Assembly: GCA_034509495.1 (NCBI GenBank)
Contig: CM067503.1
Coordinates: 19,653,192-19,717,191, forward strand
Length of the DNA: 64,000 nt
Direction: 5' to 3'
Origin: Acestrorhynchus altus
Taxonomy: Eukaryota > Chordata > Actinopteri > Characiformes > Acestrorhynchidae
Part shown: positions 1-29,866 of the stretch, in pieces
Layout: every line of letters starts with the position of its first letter
How positions within the stretch are numbered: the stretch's first letter is position 1
The notes under the pieces: model-generated
What the model was told of the DNA's origin: nothing
Database searches by the model: none
What the model saw: the letters and a program-made list of their open reading frames with translations, nothing else
Made by a program: the position numbers and the translations under genes

Positions 1-76
<76 letters not shown>

Positions 77-105
77 CATATATTATATTATATATATATT
101 AATAG
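1..105. repeat. AT microsatellite
   Basis: (AT)n with a short AC interruption at the window edge. Confidence 0.9.
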
Positions 106-1748
106 ATAAATGTATACTCATATAGCAGATTTCATTTTGTGTATTACAAGTAAAATATATAAAAAAAATACATTGTTCATAAAATTCTTTTCATGCAAAT
201 GTAAAAAAAAAATACATAAACAAAAAGTCAGTTAGCTTAACAAAATCCACTATTTCACTGGACACCAGTCAGTCTTCCTGGTGTGTGCTACAGGCTATAA
301 CTGTGTTTGTAACATTTGATTTCTGATTTGAAATTCGAGCTTTTTGAATAATTGGCCCACTTGGTTCCATATATTTTCTAGAAATCATTTCATTTGTTAA
401 CATCTACATTTACCCATTTTAGGCTGTGGAAGCAAACAATCTGAAAGGTTGCAGGTAGATGCAGGTACATTTAGAGCAATTCTTGCAGCAAGAAGACAGG
501 ACTGGTGGTTGCAAAACCCTGCACATTTTACACAGTTAAGAAACCTTATAAATCCCCAAAGCAGCTCCAGAAAAAGCTGAATAAATTAGGGTTCTTTTGC
601 CAGCCCAAGGAAAAGTCCGGAAAGTATTTGCCACCAGGCTAATATACCCCATTACAATAATAACCACTAATTTATCTAAAGCAAGGATGCACAGCTGAAA
701 GGTGCATCACCCTCTATGACAGATATGGACATTTAAAGGACCTTTCGCATATGAAACAGACCCAAAAATGTTAATCACATGTTGGCTAAGCACAGATGGC
801 ACCAGGGCAGCCGTAACCTTGTGCGTACACTTTTTAAAGGAACAATAAACACAATATTTTTCTGTAATAAATGATAAAATGATCAGGATCTGTCATCAGA
901 TATTAAGGAAACTAGGTTAAAGCACTGTCATCTCTTGTCAGCAGCCTTTTTTTGTGTGGTACGTTACGGTTAGCCTCTGATTCCACCTGCTGCTCATTTC
1001 CCAAAAAACAGCCCGTGGGTTGCCAGGTTTACAAACACAACAGCAGTGCTGCAGCCATGGTCCCCTGAATCTCTGGCACCTCTTTCTCTACCTTCTCTCG
1101 CCCCTCTGGCTCCCCTGCTGCCACCTCGCTCACTCTCTCGTTTCTTCTTCCTTCCTCTCCGTCCTCTGCCTCTTGGGACCACTAGGACCCACATTCTCTG
1201 GTTCTCCTCCTCCTTCTACTGCACGCTCTGCCACTCTTCCTCTAACTCGTCCTCTCTGTCATCTGCCTCTCCTACCAGTGTGACTTTTAACACACACACG
1301 TGCAGAACAATCTAAAGCTCTCAGGTGTGTTGTGTGCTACAGGTTCTCCTTAGAATGAATGGCATTTCACCAGTGTACTTTCAAGCTTGTCCAACCTAGC
1401 AACAGTATCTAAGAAGGAAAGCATTAGGAGACAGAGCCAATTAGGCCCCACGCGAACATGTCTGTTGTTCTTGTGTAATGAAGTATGAATGTGTGTGTGT
1501 TGGAAAATGTTCATCAAGAGCCGTGTCTCTCCACAGTGCCATGACTCCAGTGTGTATAGTAGCGTGGACATGGCCTGCTCTAATTATGCAACACACTGAA
1601 ATTACCAGGGCACTGGAGCGAGAGACAGAAAGAAAGAGAAAGAGAGAGGGAAGTGAGTGAGTCAAAGAGAGAGACAGAAAGACAAGCAAAAATCAGAGAA
1701 AGAACACAAGGGATAATGAGATGTCAGCCTGCATGTTCTTGGGAGTTT

Positions 1749-1751
<3 letters not shown>

Positions 1752-1792
<41 letters not shown>
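1752..1792. repeat. GT microsatellite
   Basis: About 20 uninterrupted GT units. Confidence 0.9.
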
Positions 1793-1794
<2 letters not shown>

Positions 1795-2289
1795 GAAGAT
1801 ACAGGATTTAAGAGAGTATGTGTGTGAGAAAGACTTGTCCAGAGTCTATGAAAGAGAACTAGAGCTATGTTTTGGCAGCAAAAGGGAGTGAGAGCGATTT
1901 GGCCAGTGTTCATATACTTACTCTGCAAAAGTCTTTTAAACAGTTTAAAGGCAAGGATCTGGCAGTTACTTCGTTGATATCATAAAAAAAACCTTAAAAC
2001 CTTTTTTTCCAAACAGGAAACAACTTCATGTTTTGAAAGTAGTCTTTCGAGCTGTTTCGTACACAGATCTGTTCAATACCTTCAGCATCACCTGGTTTAA
2101 CTGCACTTTTCCCCCCACTGTGTTTAAAAACACAACTCTTCCATGATGTTTAGGCCAGGAAACTGTAAGGGTCATTGCAAACACTTCAGTTTGTCTCCCT
2201 TCAGGTCCACAGTGGTTCTGTGGTATATTTAGTTCACTACCTTGCTGTAGAAGACATCCTGTTTTCAGCTTCAGATTTTTAACAGATGG

Positions 2290-2575
2290 TTTGACATTCG
2301 GCTCCAGGATTTGGCATTTTGTGGAATTGATTATTTCCAACTGTGCAATGCGGCCAGCGCCACTGGCATCAGCGCAACCTCAAAGCATGATAGATCCACC
2401 CACGTGCTTCACAGTTGGCAAATGCAGCTCCTTTTCCACCCATCCAAACATCCGTTTGCTCATACTCCTTCTGGCTTCTCAAGATTTTCTGTATGCAAAC
2501 GTTGAGTTTTCTGTTGCAGATAAGGTTTCCTTCACACAGTAGCATGCAAAAGTTTGGGCATCCCTGGTCAGCAGA
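2290..2575. mobile_element. DNA-transposon fragment abutting the Tc1 relic
   Basis: Contains CACGTGCTTCACAGTTGG, typical of Tc1-like elements read backwards, and ends with GCAAAAGTTTGGGCATCCCT, a common fish element terminus. It appears to be a separate, nested or fused fragment on the opposite strand. Confidence 0.45.
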
Positions 2576-3120
2576 TCATCTTCAGTGATGAGTCCTGCTT
2601 TTATCTTGATGGATTTGACCAACAAATCTGTGTGTGGAGGCACCGTGGGCAGTGCCAAAATCAACGAATTATTGTCACACGTCCAGAAGGCCTGGTGTCA
2701 TGGTGTGGGGAGCAATTTTGTATGATGCCAGATCACCTTGGTCTTCATTTCAGACACTTTGATAGTCCAGCGTTATATTAATGACGTCCTGCAACCAATG
2801 GACCAAACTTTTGTGAAAGCACACTCTGGTATGATATTCCAACAGGACAAGCTTGCTTGGAAGACACAGATACGATACCACGGCCAGTCACATGACCACA
2901 CCCATCCTCAACTGAAGAAGTGTGGGACACCATTGGACACGGCATCAACACTCCACCTCTACTGCAAAAACGATAGGAACTGAGTGAGAATATTCAAGCA
3001 GCATGGAATGGATTATTGCAGGGCACCATTAGAAACATCTACAACTCCATGCCAAGATGTTTGGCGTGTTGCTTCTTACCCCAAACTATACTTCTATGTG
3101 TAGCTAAATAAACATTGCCC
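2554..3120 (+). mobile_element. degenerate Tc1/mariner transposase relic
   Basis: Translation shows FSDESCFYLDGFDQQICVWR around the second catalytic Asp, then in another frame FISDTLIVQRYINDVLQP and GMIFQQDK, the usual Tc1-like DDE landmarks. At least one frameshift and stop codons separate the blocks, and the C-terminal part (IEHVWD region) is eroded. Dead copy. Confidence 0.8.
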
Positions 3121-5395
3121 ACATCAATCTAATTATAATCATTTATGGCTCCTGGTAACTTTCATCTTCCTTCCCAATAGTGTTGCACTTCAACACGTCC
3201 TTCTGAGTTAAACTCACAAGGAGTATGGATGTGTTAATGGATAAACATCCGCTTCAAATCAGAAATAAAAAACAAAACAGATATTACAAATGTATGTGTT
3301 GCATTTCAAAGAACAGTGTATTTCAGATGTATTAAACATTCTTGACACAGAAATTGTGTAGAAAAATGTGTGTATGTATTATTGTGGACAGGACAGTGAT
3401 GGGGAGGAGAGAAGTGTCAGCTCATGTTATGTATGTGTGAACATGCCTCAAAGATGAATAAGAATCTATAAGAAGAACCAGAGCATTTGTGAGCTGGATG
3501 TGTTTTAACAGCATGCAAGTGTGATGGGCCTGTGTTATATGCCTTGGGTGAGTGTGTGTGGGTGGGTGTGTAGGCTATCATAGGGAATCTGAGTGTATTT
3601 TTGATCTGAATATATTTTGGCAGGATGGGAGAGGCATTGTGAGTTTGGCAGTGTTATCTCCTTGTGTTAGTGTGTGTGTGAGAGAGAGTGAGAGTGAGAG
3701 AAAAGCATTTGCAGAGTGTTTTTGAGTTGTATGTGTTCGGGCAGGATGAGACGCTGATGGTGAGTTGGCCTGTGCATATGTGTGGTCAGCAAAGTGCATC
3801 AAATGGAGCTGGACTGTCTGTTTCAGTGTGATGTGTTTGGGCAGGATGGGACAGTGATGGTGAGTTAGCCTGGGTTATATGTGTGTGTGTGTGTGTAGGA
3901 CAGAGGGAGATGGGGGAGGGGTGAGCGTCAGGGACCTCAGGGAAACCACTCTGAAAGGTTGCTGGGACAATAGTGGCCCGTTCACACGGCAACAGAGGAG
4001 CGCTCCCATGCACGGCGCTCCCTCCCCCAACCTCCCCCGGCCTCCCTTGCTCAGTCTTCTCTTCAAAATAAAAGAAAAGCGCTCCTGCCTCCTCCTCCTC
4101 TTCCTCTCACAGTCTCAAGCCCAACACATTCAGACCACTTTGGACACAAACAACATCCCAAAACAGTTCACATTCAAATACACATGTTCTGAATACACAA
4201 TGGCAACATTGGCAAACTGCAACCCTGGGGTGTTAAAACGGCCATTAACCTAATCAAGTCTATCCTCTATGTGTGTGTGTGTGTGTGTGTGTGCAGACAG
4301 AAGGCCATGCTCATCCTGCTTCATCTGCCACAGCGGCTCCATTAAGGAGCAGAGAGCAGCATTACCTATTCATAAGTCAAGTAGAGCCTACTCGTAAAAT
4401 CCCATCAATATTGCATTGCTGATAACTCGGGGCACGATGCAGGTCTTCTGCATTGTCTCTTCATGCAAAAATCTGGTGGCAACATTTTCCTGACAATTTT
4501 AGGTTACTATTAATGGCAAATCCACCCAATTTTTCAAAAAGGTCATAAACTCAATGGTTACGATGTAAACAGTCATTCAGAAGGTGAAAATCTAAAAAGT
4601 ATCTTTCTCTAGTACAGAGTGGTGGTGAATGGAAGCAGAAGTCTGAAGGTCTCTTAAAGCTTCTTTAGAGAAAGTCATTGCCTTAAAGGGGCAGGAAGGT
4701 GATGTTTGACGCTTAGGACAATGTTTTTCTTCAGTTAAGGATGAGATTTTGCATTTAACTCATATTTTAAAAGCATGCAAAGACCCAGAGGTATGTGCAA
4801 GAGAGGCAAAACGGCATCCAAACAAAACCCTTTTCCTTTCTACCACTATTTTAACATCCGAATGACACTGATGATTCATTCAGCTGTAAACAATGCAATC
4901 ACGGCAATTAATTAAGGAATTGATCCATTTCACTCTAAGCATCCATTCTAACAGCAAACCAAGTCACTCTGACTGTGTTTACACCCAAGGCTGAATTTAT
5001 GCACAGATTTCCAACTTTCTGTGGCATCCCCTTCAAGTCGTAGCTCGAGACCAGCCTCCACCATGTAAATTAAAAGAGGTGTCAACTGACTTCCACGGTG
5101 CAGCAATGAGAGATGACCTTCTTGAAGACGCACAGGCAATGCAAAATAGGAACAATTCTACAATTTCATACATTTGCTGTCAAATATGATCAATCGACAC
5201 ACTGTGACCCAGATATCCGTTCAGTACAGCACTAACATCATAAACAGGCTCGAGCAGAGGAAACTTCTCCACTATTTTACAATACTGAGTTATGAAGGGG
5301 GAGGGTACAGAATGTAAACCCCCTGTGTGTTTACCCTTCACACACACAAGCGGATACAGGCAGAGACCACACGCTGTGTCAGAAAGCGCTGGAAC

Positions 5396-5533
5396 CCAGG
5401 TCCAGAAAACAGAAACTCCCGTTCCGTGGTTCCGCTCCGACTGTCCGAGCGGCTGTGTGTGACTGAGCCGCAGCGGAGCCGTTCAGGCAGTCGGAGCGAA
5501 ACCTCGGAGCGGAATTTATTTTTCCGGACCTGG
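5396..5533. mobile_element. GC-rich foldback element, copy 1
   Basis: Arms 5396-5443 and 5488-5533 are imperfect inverted repeats of about 47 bases (CCAGGTCC... with CGCTCCGACTG), with a loop carrying CGGCTGTGTGTG and its own short hairpin. The same sequence recurs in opposite orientation at 60000-60097, so it is a dispersed element. Confidence 0.55.
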
Positions 5534-5656
5534 ACCTCCCACCTCTACTGCCAACCAAATATGCTGTAGTTTCCATCAAAAACAGCCAAGTCTATTTACG
5601 TCTATTTACATACGCAGCATCAATTCACACCTAATTAAATATTGTGTTTTGCTCAC

Positions 5657-5960
5657 CGACTTCGGATTTTCCTCCCAATTCACTGCGACCACATGTCCAC
5701 AGCTACACTACTCCAGTTCGCGCTGCCATCCTGTGTGTCCCCCTCCATCTGACCGCTCCAAACAATCCGCCAGGGGGCGGGCCTTGCCGTCGGGGCCCGC
5801 CAATCATAAATAAGGAGCAAGGATTTAAAGGGTGACGTTTGCTGCGTTGCTCCAATCAGAGGCAGAAGACTGGGTGATTGGCGTGAAATCGAGGGCGCTT
5901 TTTAAAGGCGGGTTTTAGATGAGCTTAGATTTACGAGCCACATCCACTCCACTGAAAGTA
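5657..5960 (-). promoter_or_regulatory. unassigned promoter-like block with minus-strand splice donor (possible wasf3 promoter/exon 1)
   Basis: GC-rich island in AT-rich DNA. It has CCAAT boxes at 5800-5804 and 5852-5856, an ATTGG at 5877-5881, a GC box overlapping a CTCF-like CCGCCAGGGGGCGGG at 5767-5781, and TTTAAA/TATTTAT-like elements. On the minus strand a possible noncoding exon ends at 5657 with donor CG|GTGAGC. In human, WASF3 starts just beyond the CDK8 3' end with a noncoding exon, so this position and orientation fit wasf3. No coding exon is visible, so the symbol is left blank. Confidence 0.4.
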
Positions 5961-6207
5961 GGAGCTAAAATCATTATTTCCATTATGTCCAAAATAAAAC
6001 TGCTCGACTGCTGTGCTGAGCTCCCTAACAGCATCCATTAGGCTGTGCTCTTCCCCTCTTGGAAGGTCTTAGATGAAATGAAGGTTCCAAAGTGAAGTGT
6101 AAGAAAAAAGTAATTATTATCATCATTATTAATTAAAATATATTTTACTCACAAACTACAACAGTAGAAATGTTAAAGGTCCTACACACACACATTATTT
6201 ATATATA

Positions 6208-6257
<50 letters not shown>

Positions 6258-6384
6258 CTACTGTGCCAGGAAAATATAAATGATCTGCATTCTGACTGGA
6301 TCCCCTCTACATTGCATCTGATTTCAAAAGCAGACCAGGCCTAAATTTCTTATAACTTTAATGCAGAATAGGCGTGCATGTGTA

Positions 6385-6432
<48 letters not shown>

Positions 6433-7456
6433 CACCATTTGTGAAATCACAAACCCATTAAATTGATTTCACACCTATGTGAGTATATGTATGTCATATA
6501 TCATTGCTGTCCAGTCAAATACCTGGATCTCAAAAATGGAGACTGCACAAAAGACCAAAAGTCTTTTAAATTTGAATAGAAGTTAATTTAAAATTTAGAG
6601 CATTCCTATTGGTCTATTCATACACAATTATTTACACAGTATACAGAGGAGCTACAGGGTTCAAACCATGGGGGAAAAAAAACAAAAAAAACAAAAAAAA
6701 ACCCAAAAGCTAAAAACAGTCAAAAATAAAAATGCATGGTTTTCATTGGACGATAGCGATATGCTCTGGGGAGTGAATGTTCTGTTTTTAAACTTATTCT
6801 GTAACAATATTCACATTCTATATCGAACTCTTACTTAAAAAATACATTGCTTAAAGAGTGGAATTGTGGGTGGAGTTGGTAACCCACATTTCCACGGCCA
6901 TGCTCTTTCACTATAAAGTGAGCAGAAATGAATAAATTATTACTCAATCTCAGTACAAAACCTGTGTAACCCGTTCAGGTCATTTTTTTTTACAATGGAA
7001 TGTTAATAAATATTTTAATATTAAATGTAGTATAAAAACATGTTACTGAATGTAAATCATCCAATGAAAGAAGGAAAATCCCAACTGACATTGTAGTTTC
7101 TGCTAAGACAAGGCTCAGCCTGCATGCTTAAAAACCTATTAGATAAAATAAAGAATTAAAACGTGAGCAGTTAACTTTAAATCACAGGGCAAAGGCACAC
7201 GCAAGCTGAAAAAAATTCTTCAATTTAGCAGAAAAGCAGTTCTAGCTTAAAGATGAACTTCTGATAAAAAGGGTTCAGAGAATTGAATCAGTGAACACAA
7301 AAACAAGCATAAACAGGAGCAAAGTGGAAAGTAGATTCATTCATTATTTAAGATGCATTCTATTACTGGCTGTGCATTAAAAACTTCTTCACGGAGCATG
7401 CATGCACACACATACACAGAAGAAAAGTACTTAATTCCTTTTTAAACATTTCCAAC
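5961..7456. other. intergenic, no gene seen
   Basis: AT-rich sequence with microsatellites; nothing coding or structured is apparent. Confidence 0.5.
6198..6430. repeat. AT (6198-6254) and AC (6386-6426) microsatellites
   Basis: Two simple dinucleotide runs separated by about 130 bases of ordinary sequence. Confidence 0.9.
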
Positions 7457-7737
7457 TTTATTGTCAGGATACTTGCTTCATGTAAAATATTTCATTACAA
7501 TACAGTACAATGCATGTTCAATCTGCCGTCCACACAACTGATTTATTTTTTTCATGAAGAAGTTCTAAGGCTTACCCACTGCACATAACTGCTGCTCTCA
7601 CAGCAAAAACAGAAGCTGCTTACCTCTCCTAACGTGAAAACAAAGCCAAAAACATTAAATTATATACTACTAAACTCAAGTTTCTGTCTCATTCCCCATC
7701 CACTCCCCTCCTCTCCAGAGGCCACTACTACTGCTCT

Positions 7738-7754
7738 CCAGCAGGGGGCACTAG
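7738..7754 (+). promoter_or_regulatory. CTCF-like motif
   Basis: CCAGCAGGGGGCACTAG fits the core CTCF consensus closely. It lies in the probable cdk8 3' UTR, between cdk8 and the unassigned promoter block. Confidence 0.45.
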
Positions 7755-7815
7755 ATGCACTCATCATGCTCCAGTCAGCAGCTCCAGCACAAAAAAATTC
7801 GGTCCCAAGCAATCA

Positions 7816-8021
<206 letters not shown>

Positions 8022-8616
8022 TGGGCAGACAGACTGACAGTCATTCCGTCACTGCTGGCAGTCACATAGCAGCTTTAGTCCTGGAGAAGCCGTAGGACTT
8101 GAGTGATGAAGGGCAAGTGCAGGACTGGTGTTGGGGGCTTTGCTATTGTAATGGAGGGGAGGGAGATTTAACTCAATTCAAACCTCACGTTGGAGCGCAG
8201 CTGTCCAGTACCACATGTCGAGATCACTTGTTTATTTCTTTTACTGTTGTTTAGTTTTCTTTTCTCTTTTTTTGTTGCAAGGTCACAATCTCATCGAAGA
8301 CTGGAACAATGACCCATGGCACAAACATGTATTCGCCCCCCCTCCCACCTCCTCCGTGCCTCTAATCGCTTTCAGTTCATTTGTTTCCTCTCCTTAGATG
8401 AGGACAACGTGCCGCTGTAGCTTCGTTGTTACAGTAATGGGATGCGTTGGTAGTTAGTTTGTGTTTAGATACTGTACTGTCTCAGCGGTGTCTCTATGGT
8501 AACGCTATGCGAAAAGCGCCCATGTGGTAGGGGTGGCCGTGGGGTCAGTTCCCAAGGCCACATCCACCTCCCTCAGTACATTCTCCCTGTTGGGCGCCAG
8601 GAGGGCGTGGACAGGC

Positions 8617-25813
<17,197 letters not shown>

Positions 25814-26240
25814 GTTCTCGGGCGTTTCGCAGCTGGCTGTGAGTGTGAGAGTGTGTGCGTCTTTTAAAGCGCCGCCAGGGAGGCAACTTACTTCCAGCGC
25901 CGCTTACAATCAGTTGCCTTCCCTCGCGTCGCTTTCAGCTCAGCTCACGCGCCACATTTACCTCCGGCTGCGTGTGTGTGTGTGGGGGCACAGTGTGTTT
26001 TTAACGTGTCCGGGGCTCAATAACCACCGTATGTTGCTCTCTTAGCCTCGTTTGTGTTTTCTCTCGTAACCGGTATCTCACTCGGGAGAGCTGGCTCCGC
26101 GTACGGCAGTGTCGCAAAACCGTCGCTCGGGTGAAAACTAGCGAGATTCGACTCGCGAGCGAATCGGTTCCTCTGAACCGGCTCTTTTGAACTCATCGGA
26201 TGAACCGATGCACTGGTCCTGTTGACGCTTGGAAACTGGG
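25814..26240 (-). promoter_or_regulatory. GC-rich cdk8 5' flank and probable promoter
   Basis: CpG-rich DNA immediately upstream of the cdk8 ATG, in contrast to the AT-rich introns. No TATA box is obvious. The distal part (26144-26217) holds three consecutive short hairpins, described in the findings. The rnf6 promoter lies about 1.5 kb away in divergent orientation. Confidence 0.5.
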
Positions 26241-27116
26241 TTTGAGGCAAGGGGCGCCTAAATCTTGAGGGGGTGTTTGTGGTTGGATCTTGGTCTAAAC
26301 TACACGCAAATGAAGTGAATACAAATGAATCAAAGTATCAACTAAAATTCAGATATGAATCAAAGTAATAATAGTATGTTATAAGATATTTATTTTAGGT
26401 GTGTGTGTGGGTGGGGGGGGCAGGGATTAGGGCAATATCTAGTTATCAAATATCTCTTTAATCATGGTGTTTCACATTTTAAAAGCCTTTTAAAATATAC
26501 ACCCTCTTTGAATTCACAAATGACCCCCAGCTTCCTGTTTCTACCATGCTCGTGTCCAGCTCTTACTGAGAAAAATACAAAGAAATCATGAGGACAGGAC
26601 TGAACTCCAGAGGGATGAGAAGGAAAGCGACCGAGTGAAATGTCCGACTCTTTTGAAAGGATAGCTCTCAAGAATCGACTCGGCCAAATGAATCGAACTT
26701 CCACTCACCAGTGAGAAGACTGGGGCTTTGTGGGGGCACCACGTGGATGTTAACTCTTAACAAAACCAGCTTTAGGAGATGAGAAACGCAGGATTCTAAA
26801 CTTGTGTGCACCACGTCCGCTTTTGCGGGTCATTTATGTACAAAGTTACACCTCACCTCCTCTTCAATGAGCCTTATTGCCTCTCCTCACAAACACTGGG
26901 CTTTTGTTTGGCACTGAATACACACCCGTGTGCCAGTCTCAAATAAGTAGCTAAGCTTTAGAGGGAGAACATGGTGGGAAGAGGGGAATAATGTGGATAT
27001 TTGGTTGCAGAATTGGAGAATTGAGAATGATAATCGTGGGGAATGTAAAAGTGGTTATTGTTATTGTAAGCTCTGGTAGGTAAATACTGAGTGCTGCTGA
27101 CTGAAGTAATGATGCT

Positions 27117-27118
<2 letters not shown>

Positions 27119-27176
<58 letters not shown>
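27119..27176. repeat. GT/GA compound microsatellite upstream of rnf6
   Basis: About 14 GT then 14 GA units at the edge of the rnf6 GC-rich region. Confidence 0.9.
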
Positions 27177-27178
<2 letters not shown>

Positions 27179-27599
27179 AGGAACGTGTGTGCGTGGTGAC
27201 AGGTAGCCGGTCGGACGTGAGATGGTGTGGCTCCGTTGGTCCCATCTTAGCTCTACATTGTAATCAGAGCGAAGAGGGAAGGAGGACTCGTCCATATTAC
27301 AGCTGCTGTTTCAGGTACTCAGATCACCACGGTATCTGCGTCCTCGTGGCCGTATCTTGCTGGTATCAGCCTCGTCGCTGCGGCTCTGTCCGGTGGTGTG
27401 TGCGGGCCGGGCCGCGTTTGTTGCCTAATCGGTTGTCAAACCTGGCTTTTCGTTAGCCAGCGGTTAGCACGGCGGCTATCTGTCGACACCAACAAAACGG
27501 GCTGCGCCAGAAAAATGACAGCTCCCTTTTCCGCATCGTCCGCGCGCCACATACGACAGGGCGGCGGCGTTTCATTGTCGGGGGTGAGGGGTGCTTGTA

Positions 27600-27895
27600 A
27601 CGGTGTTTAAAAGAGAAGTCGGCGCTTCTTCATTGTGTCTCGGAAACGCTCACACGGTGCCCGACTTTTCTTCGTCGCGTACCGCCTTCGGGCGGCCGAG
27701 ATTGGCCACCCGGAGTGTCAGTCACGGCTACGGGCGTGCTGATTGGCCGCTGCGCTGGCTACGTCAGCGTGTTGCTCTGCTTGCTTTACATTCTTCGTCG
27801 TGGCCTACTGTGTGCTGGATTGGAGCAGCAGCAGCAGCAGGGTTGGTGTGCAAAGGGCATCTTTATTGTTGTTCCTCTGTCGCTGTCGGTAATGT
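27600..27895 (+). promoter_or_regulatory. probable rnf6 promoter and noncoding first exon
   Basis: CpG-rich block with two inverted CCAAT boxes (ATTGG at 27702-27706 and 27742-27746) followed by a CRE-like TACGTCAG near 27760-27767, a usual TATA-less housekeeping layout on the plus strand. A possible first-exon donor GTCG|GTAATG lies near 27890. The coding start is in the next exon at 28.4 kb. The exact start site and donor are inferred. Confidence 0.5.
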
Positions 27896-28156
27896 TGTGT
27901 CAGTGTTTAGGTGAATAAGCCTTAAAGACTTGTTTGGGGCCAGGGCAGGGGCTTTGTTGGGCTTATTTAGGGGTGTCAGCTCTGGAAATGGTAGCTGTGG
28001 TGATGAGGTTCCATGTCTTTCCCAATCTGCCCTCATTCTGTGTCAGTGCTTTTGATGTGAATTATGCTGTCTCATGTTCAAGCTTCTAGCCTCTTTTCCA
28101 GGCCTGTTCTTCAGGTTGACTCCTCAGGACCCTCAGCACTTGTCATTCTTTGCTTT

Positions 28157-28157
<1 letters not shown>

Positions 28158-28206
<49 letters not shown>
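28158..28206. repeat. AT microsatellite in the rnf6 first intron
   Basis: About 24 AT units followed by a short AC run. Confidence 0.85.
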
Positions 28207-28211
<5 letters not shown>

Positions 28212-28420
28212 CACACACACACACATACTCCCAGCTTACATAAAACAGCTTCTGATTGGCATGAAGACTTGAAAGCTGTGCTGTGACCTTTTGTGTATCA
28301 TTTAGAGGTCTTTAAGAAGTTGTAGGACATCTCATTTAGCCACGCTGTAAGTGCACATAGTCAGCAGTCAACACTGACCCCTTCTTGTGGGACTACCCAA
28401 AACCAGCGGTTTCCATGGTG

Positions 28421-28562
28421 ATGGACCCTCCCGGCGGGCGAGATGAGCGTCGCCGTCAGGCAGAGCGTCTTCGGCGGGAGGAGGCATACTATCACTTTAT
28501 CAACGAGCTGAGTGAGGAAGAGTATCGGCTGATGAGAGACAGCAACCTGCTGGGCACCCCTG
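28421..28562 (+). CDS. rnf6: rnf6 first coding exon (intact)
   Basis: Encodes MDPPGGRDERRRQAERLRRE, then EAYYHFINELSEEEYRLMRD and SNLLGTPG, the conserved N-terminal block of RNF6/RLIM. An ATG two codons upstream (28415) is equally possible. The exon ends with one base of a Gly codon at a GTAACC donor. An acceptor CCAG lies at 28403-28406. Confidence 0.85.
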
Positions 28563-28910
28563 GTAACCAAATATGCACGCACACATTGCCAGAGAGATCT
28601 GTGTGAAAGGCTTGGCTTTCAAGAGTATCACACAGTCTAAGAGCCTAGTCACACAAAACCACAATCCTGACTTTTTCTAAATGATGGTATGTAAGCATTA
28701 TTGTCCTTCAAATGTAAAGCTGTTCCTCATTGACAGTACTTCAGCTATCAGAAACGGCCCAGCTTTTTGGGGATTTTACAGAAACCAATTATTTTTATAC
28801 ACTCCTATTAAGAACACTTAGCTCCAATCTATTTATAGTTAAGTATATACCAAAAGGCATATATCATATAAGATGCCCACAACCTGCTGGCTTGTAGTTC
28901 TCTTCCATAG

Positions 28911-29022
28911 GTGAAGTCACAGCTGAAGAGTTAAGGCAGCCTGATAAGCTTAAGGAGCGTGTCTTCTGAGCCCCGCCTGAACCACTCCCACAGAACAGTG
29001 AGACCGGACAGGAGGGCAGCAG
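28911..29022 (+). pseudogene. rnf6: rnf6 exon 3, frame disrupted
   Basis: Acceptor ATAG and donor GTGAGT are intact. Reading in from exon 2 gives GEVTAEELRQPDKLKERVF and then TGA at 28967-28969. The exon is 112 bases. Its end phase does not fit exon 4, and a net loss of 2 bases (one TG unit near 28962) would reconcile both the stop and the phase. Confidence 0.75.
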
Positions 29023-29866
29023 GTGAGTGTCTGTGAAAGACAGCAGTATTTTAGGTGCAGGCTTTGACCGCTTTACCAAGATAAATCAGACTAATTAAAT
29101 ACAGGTCCATTCTGATGATTATAAGTTTAGTGAGAGAAGTTACCAAATTCAACACTCCATCAATTGCTTTTACGGTGCTGATTAAATATAAAGTTCTCTG
29201 CAGGATGAATGTTCAAATGATGGATATAGTTTGCAGAGGATTATAAGATGAAATGTAAGTAGGGCTTTTGCTCACTGGAATATAGGTGGCATTTGGGCAT
29301 TACACACACCATCCTGTAAAAATTCTTAACCTGAAATGGCTCAGACTCACACTGCCATTACATTTGTTTTGTGAAATGTTTGAGCAGTGATCTACTTTAG
29401 ATGTTCTGTACATTTTTGCATACAAACGGTAGATATCCTATGTGTTTTGTGTTTTATCTATCAAAACTGTAATATTTTCTAATATCTCTTTATCCTCATT
29501 ATATCTATTTTTAGCCTTTAAGATCTGAGCTACATAAATTCTGTAGGGGTGCCACGTTTTATGTACACTGTATATTGAGTTTTAAACGAAACTATGCTAT
29601 ATACAAATCTCATGGGCTTTAGTGTTTAAAAACAAGAAGACATTTTAAAGTTTTAACATGTCTCAATAGAACAGAAAGGATGTCATGCAATCTTCACTGT
29701 TAAGTAACTATGAATAGTTTATTGCAAAGTCAGATCTTTAGAATATTGCCTGGTATCAAGGTGAAACAGCAGATGGTGATGTAATGTTAAGATTGATGGT
29801 TTCACTGCTCTGGCTTCTTTACAACCTGATTGAAGCAAAAGTATCCTCCTGTTATTTGTGTTGCAG

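Larger units (their letters stand above)
106..5390. other. no gene seen; noncoding with repeats
   Basis: AT-rich DNA with a CT-rich stretch (1060-1260), GA and GT runs, the transposon relics at 2290-3120 and degenerate GTGTGTTTGGGCAGGATG-type repeats at 3500-3900. If the block at 5657-5960 is the wasf3 promoter, this would be its first intron. No exon is recognisable. Confidence 0.5.

Noticed and set aside
2026..2340. 104-codon minus-strand frame as a gene
   Set aside because: Lies in transposon-derived DNA and matches no family; stops and position suggest a chance frame.
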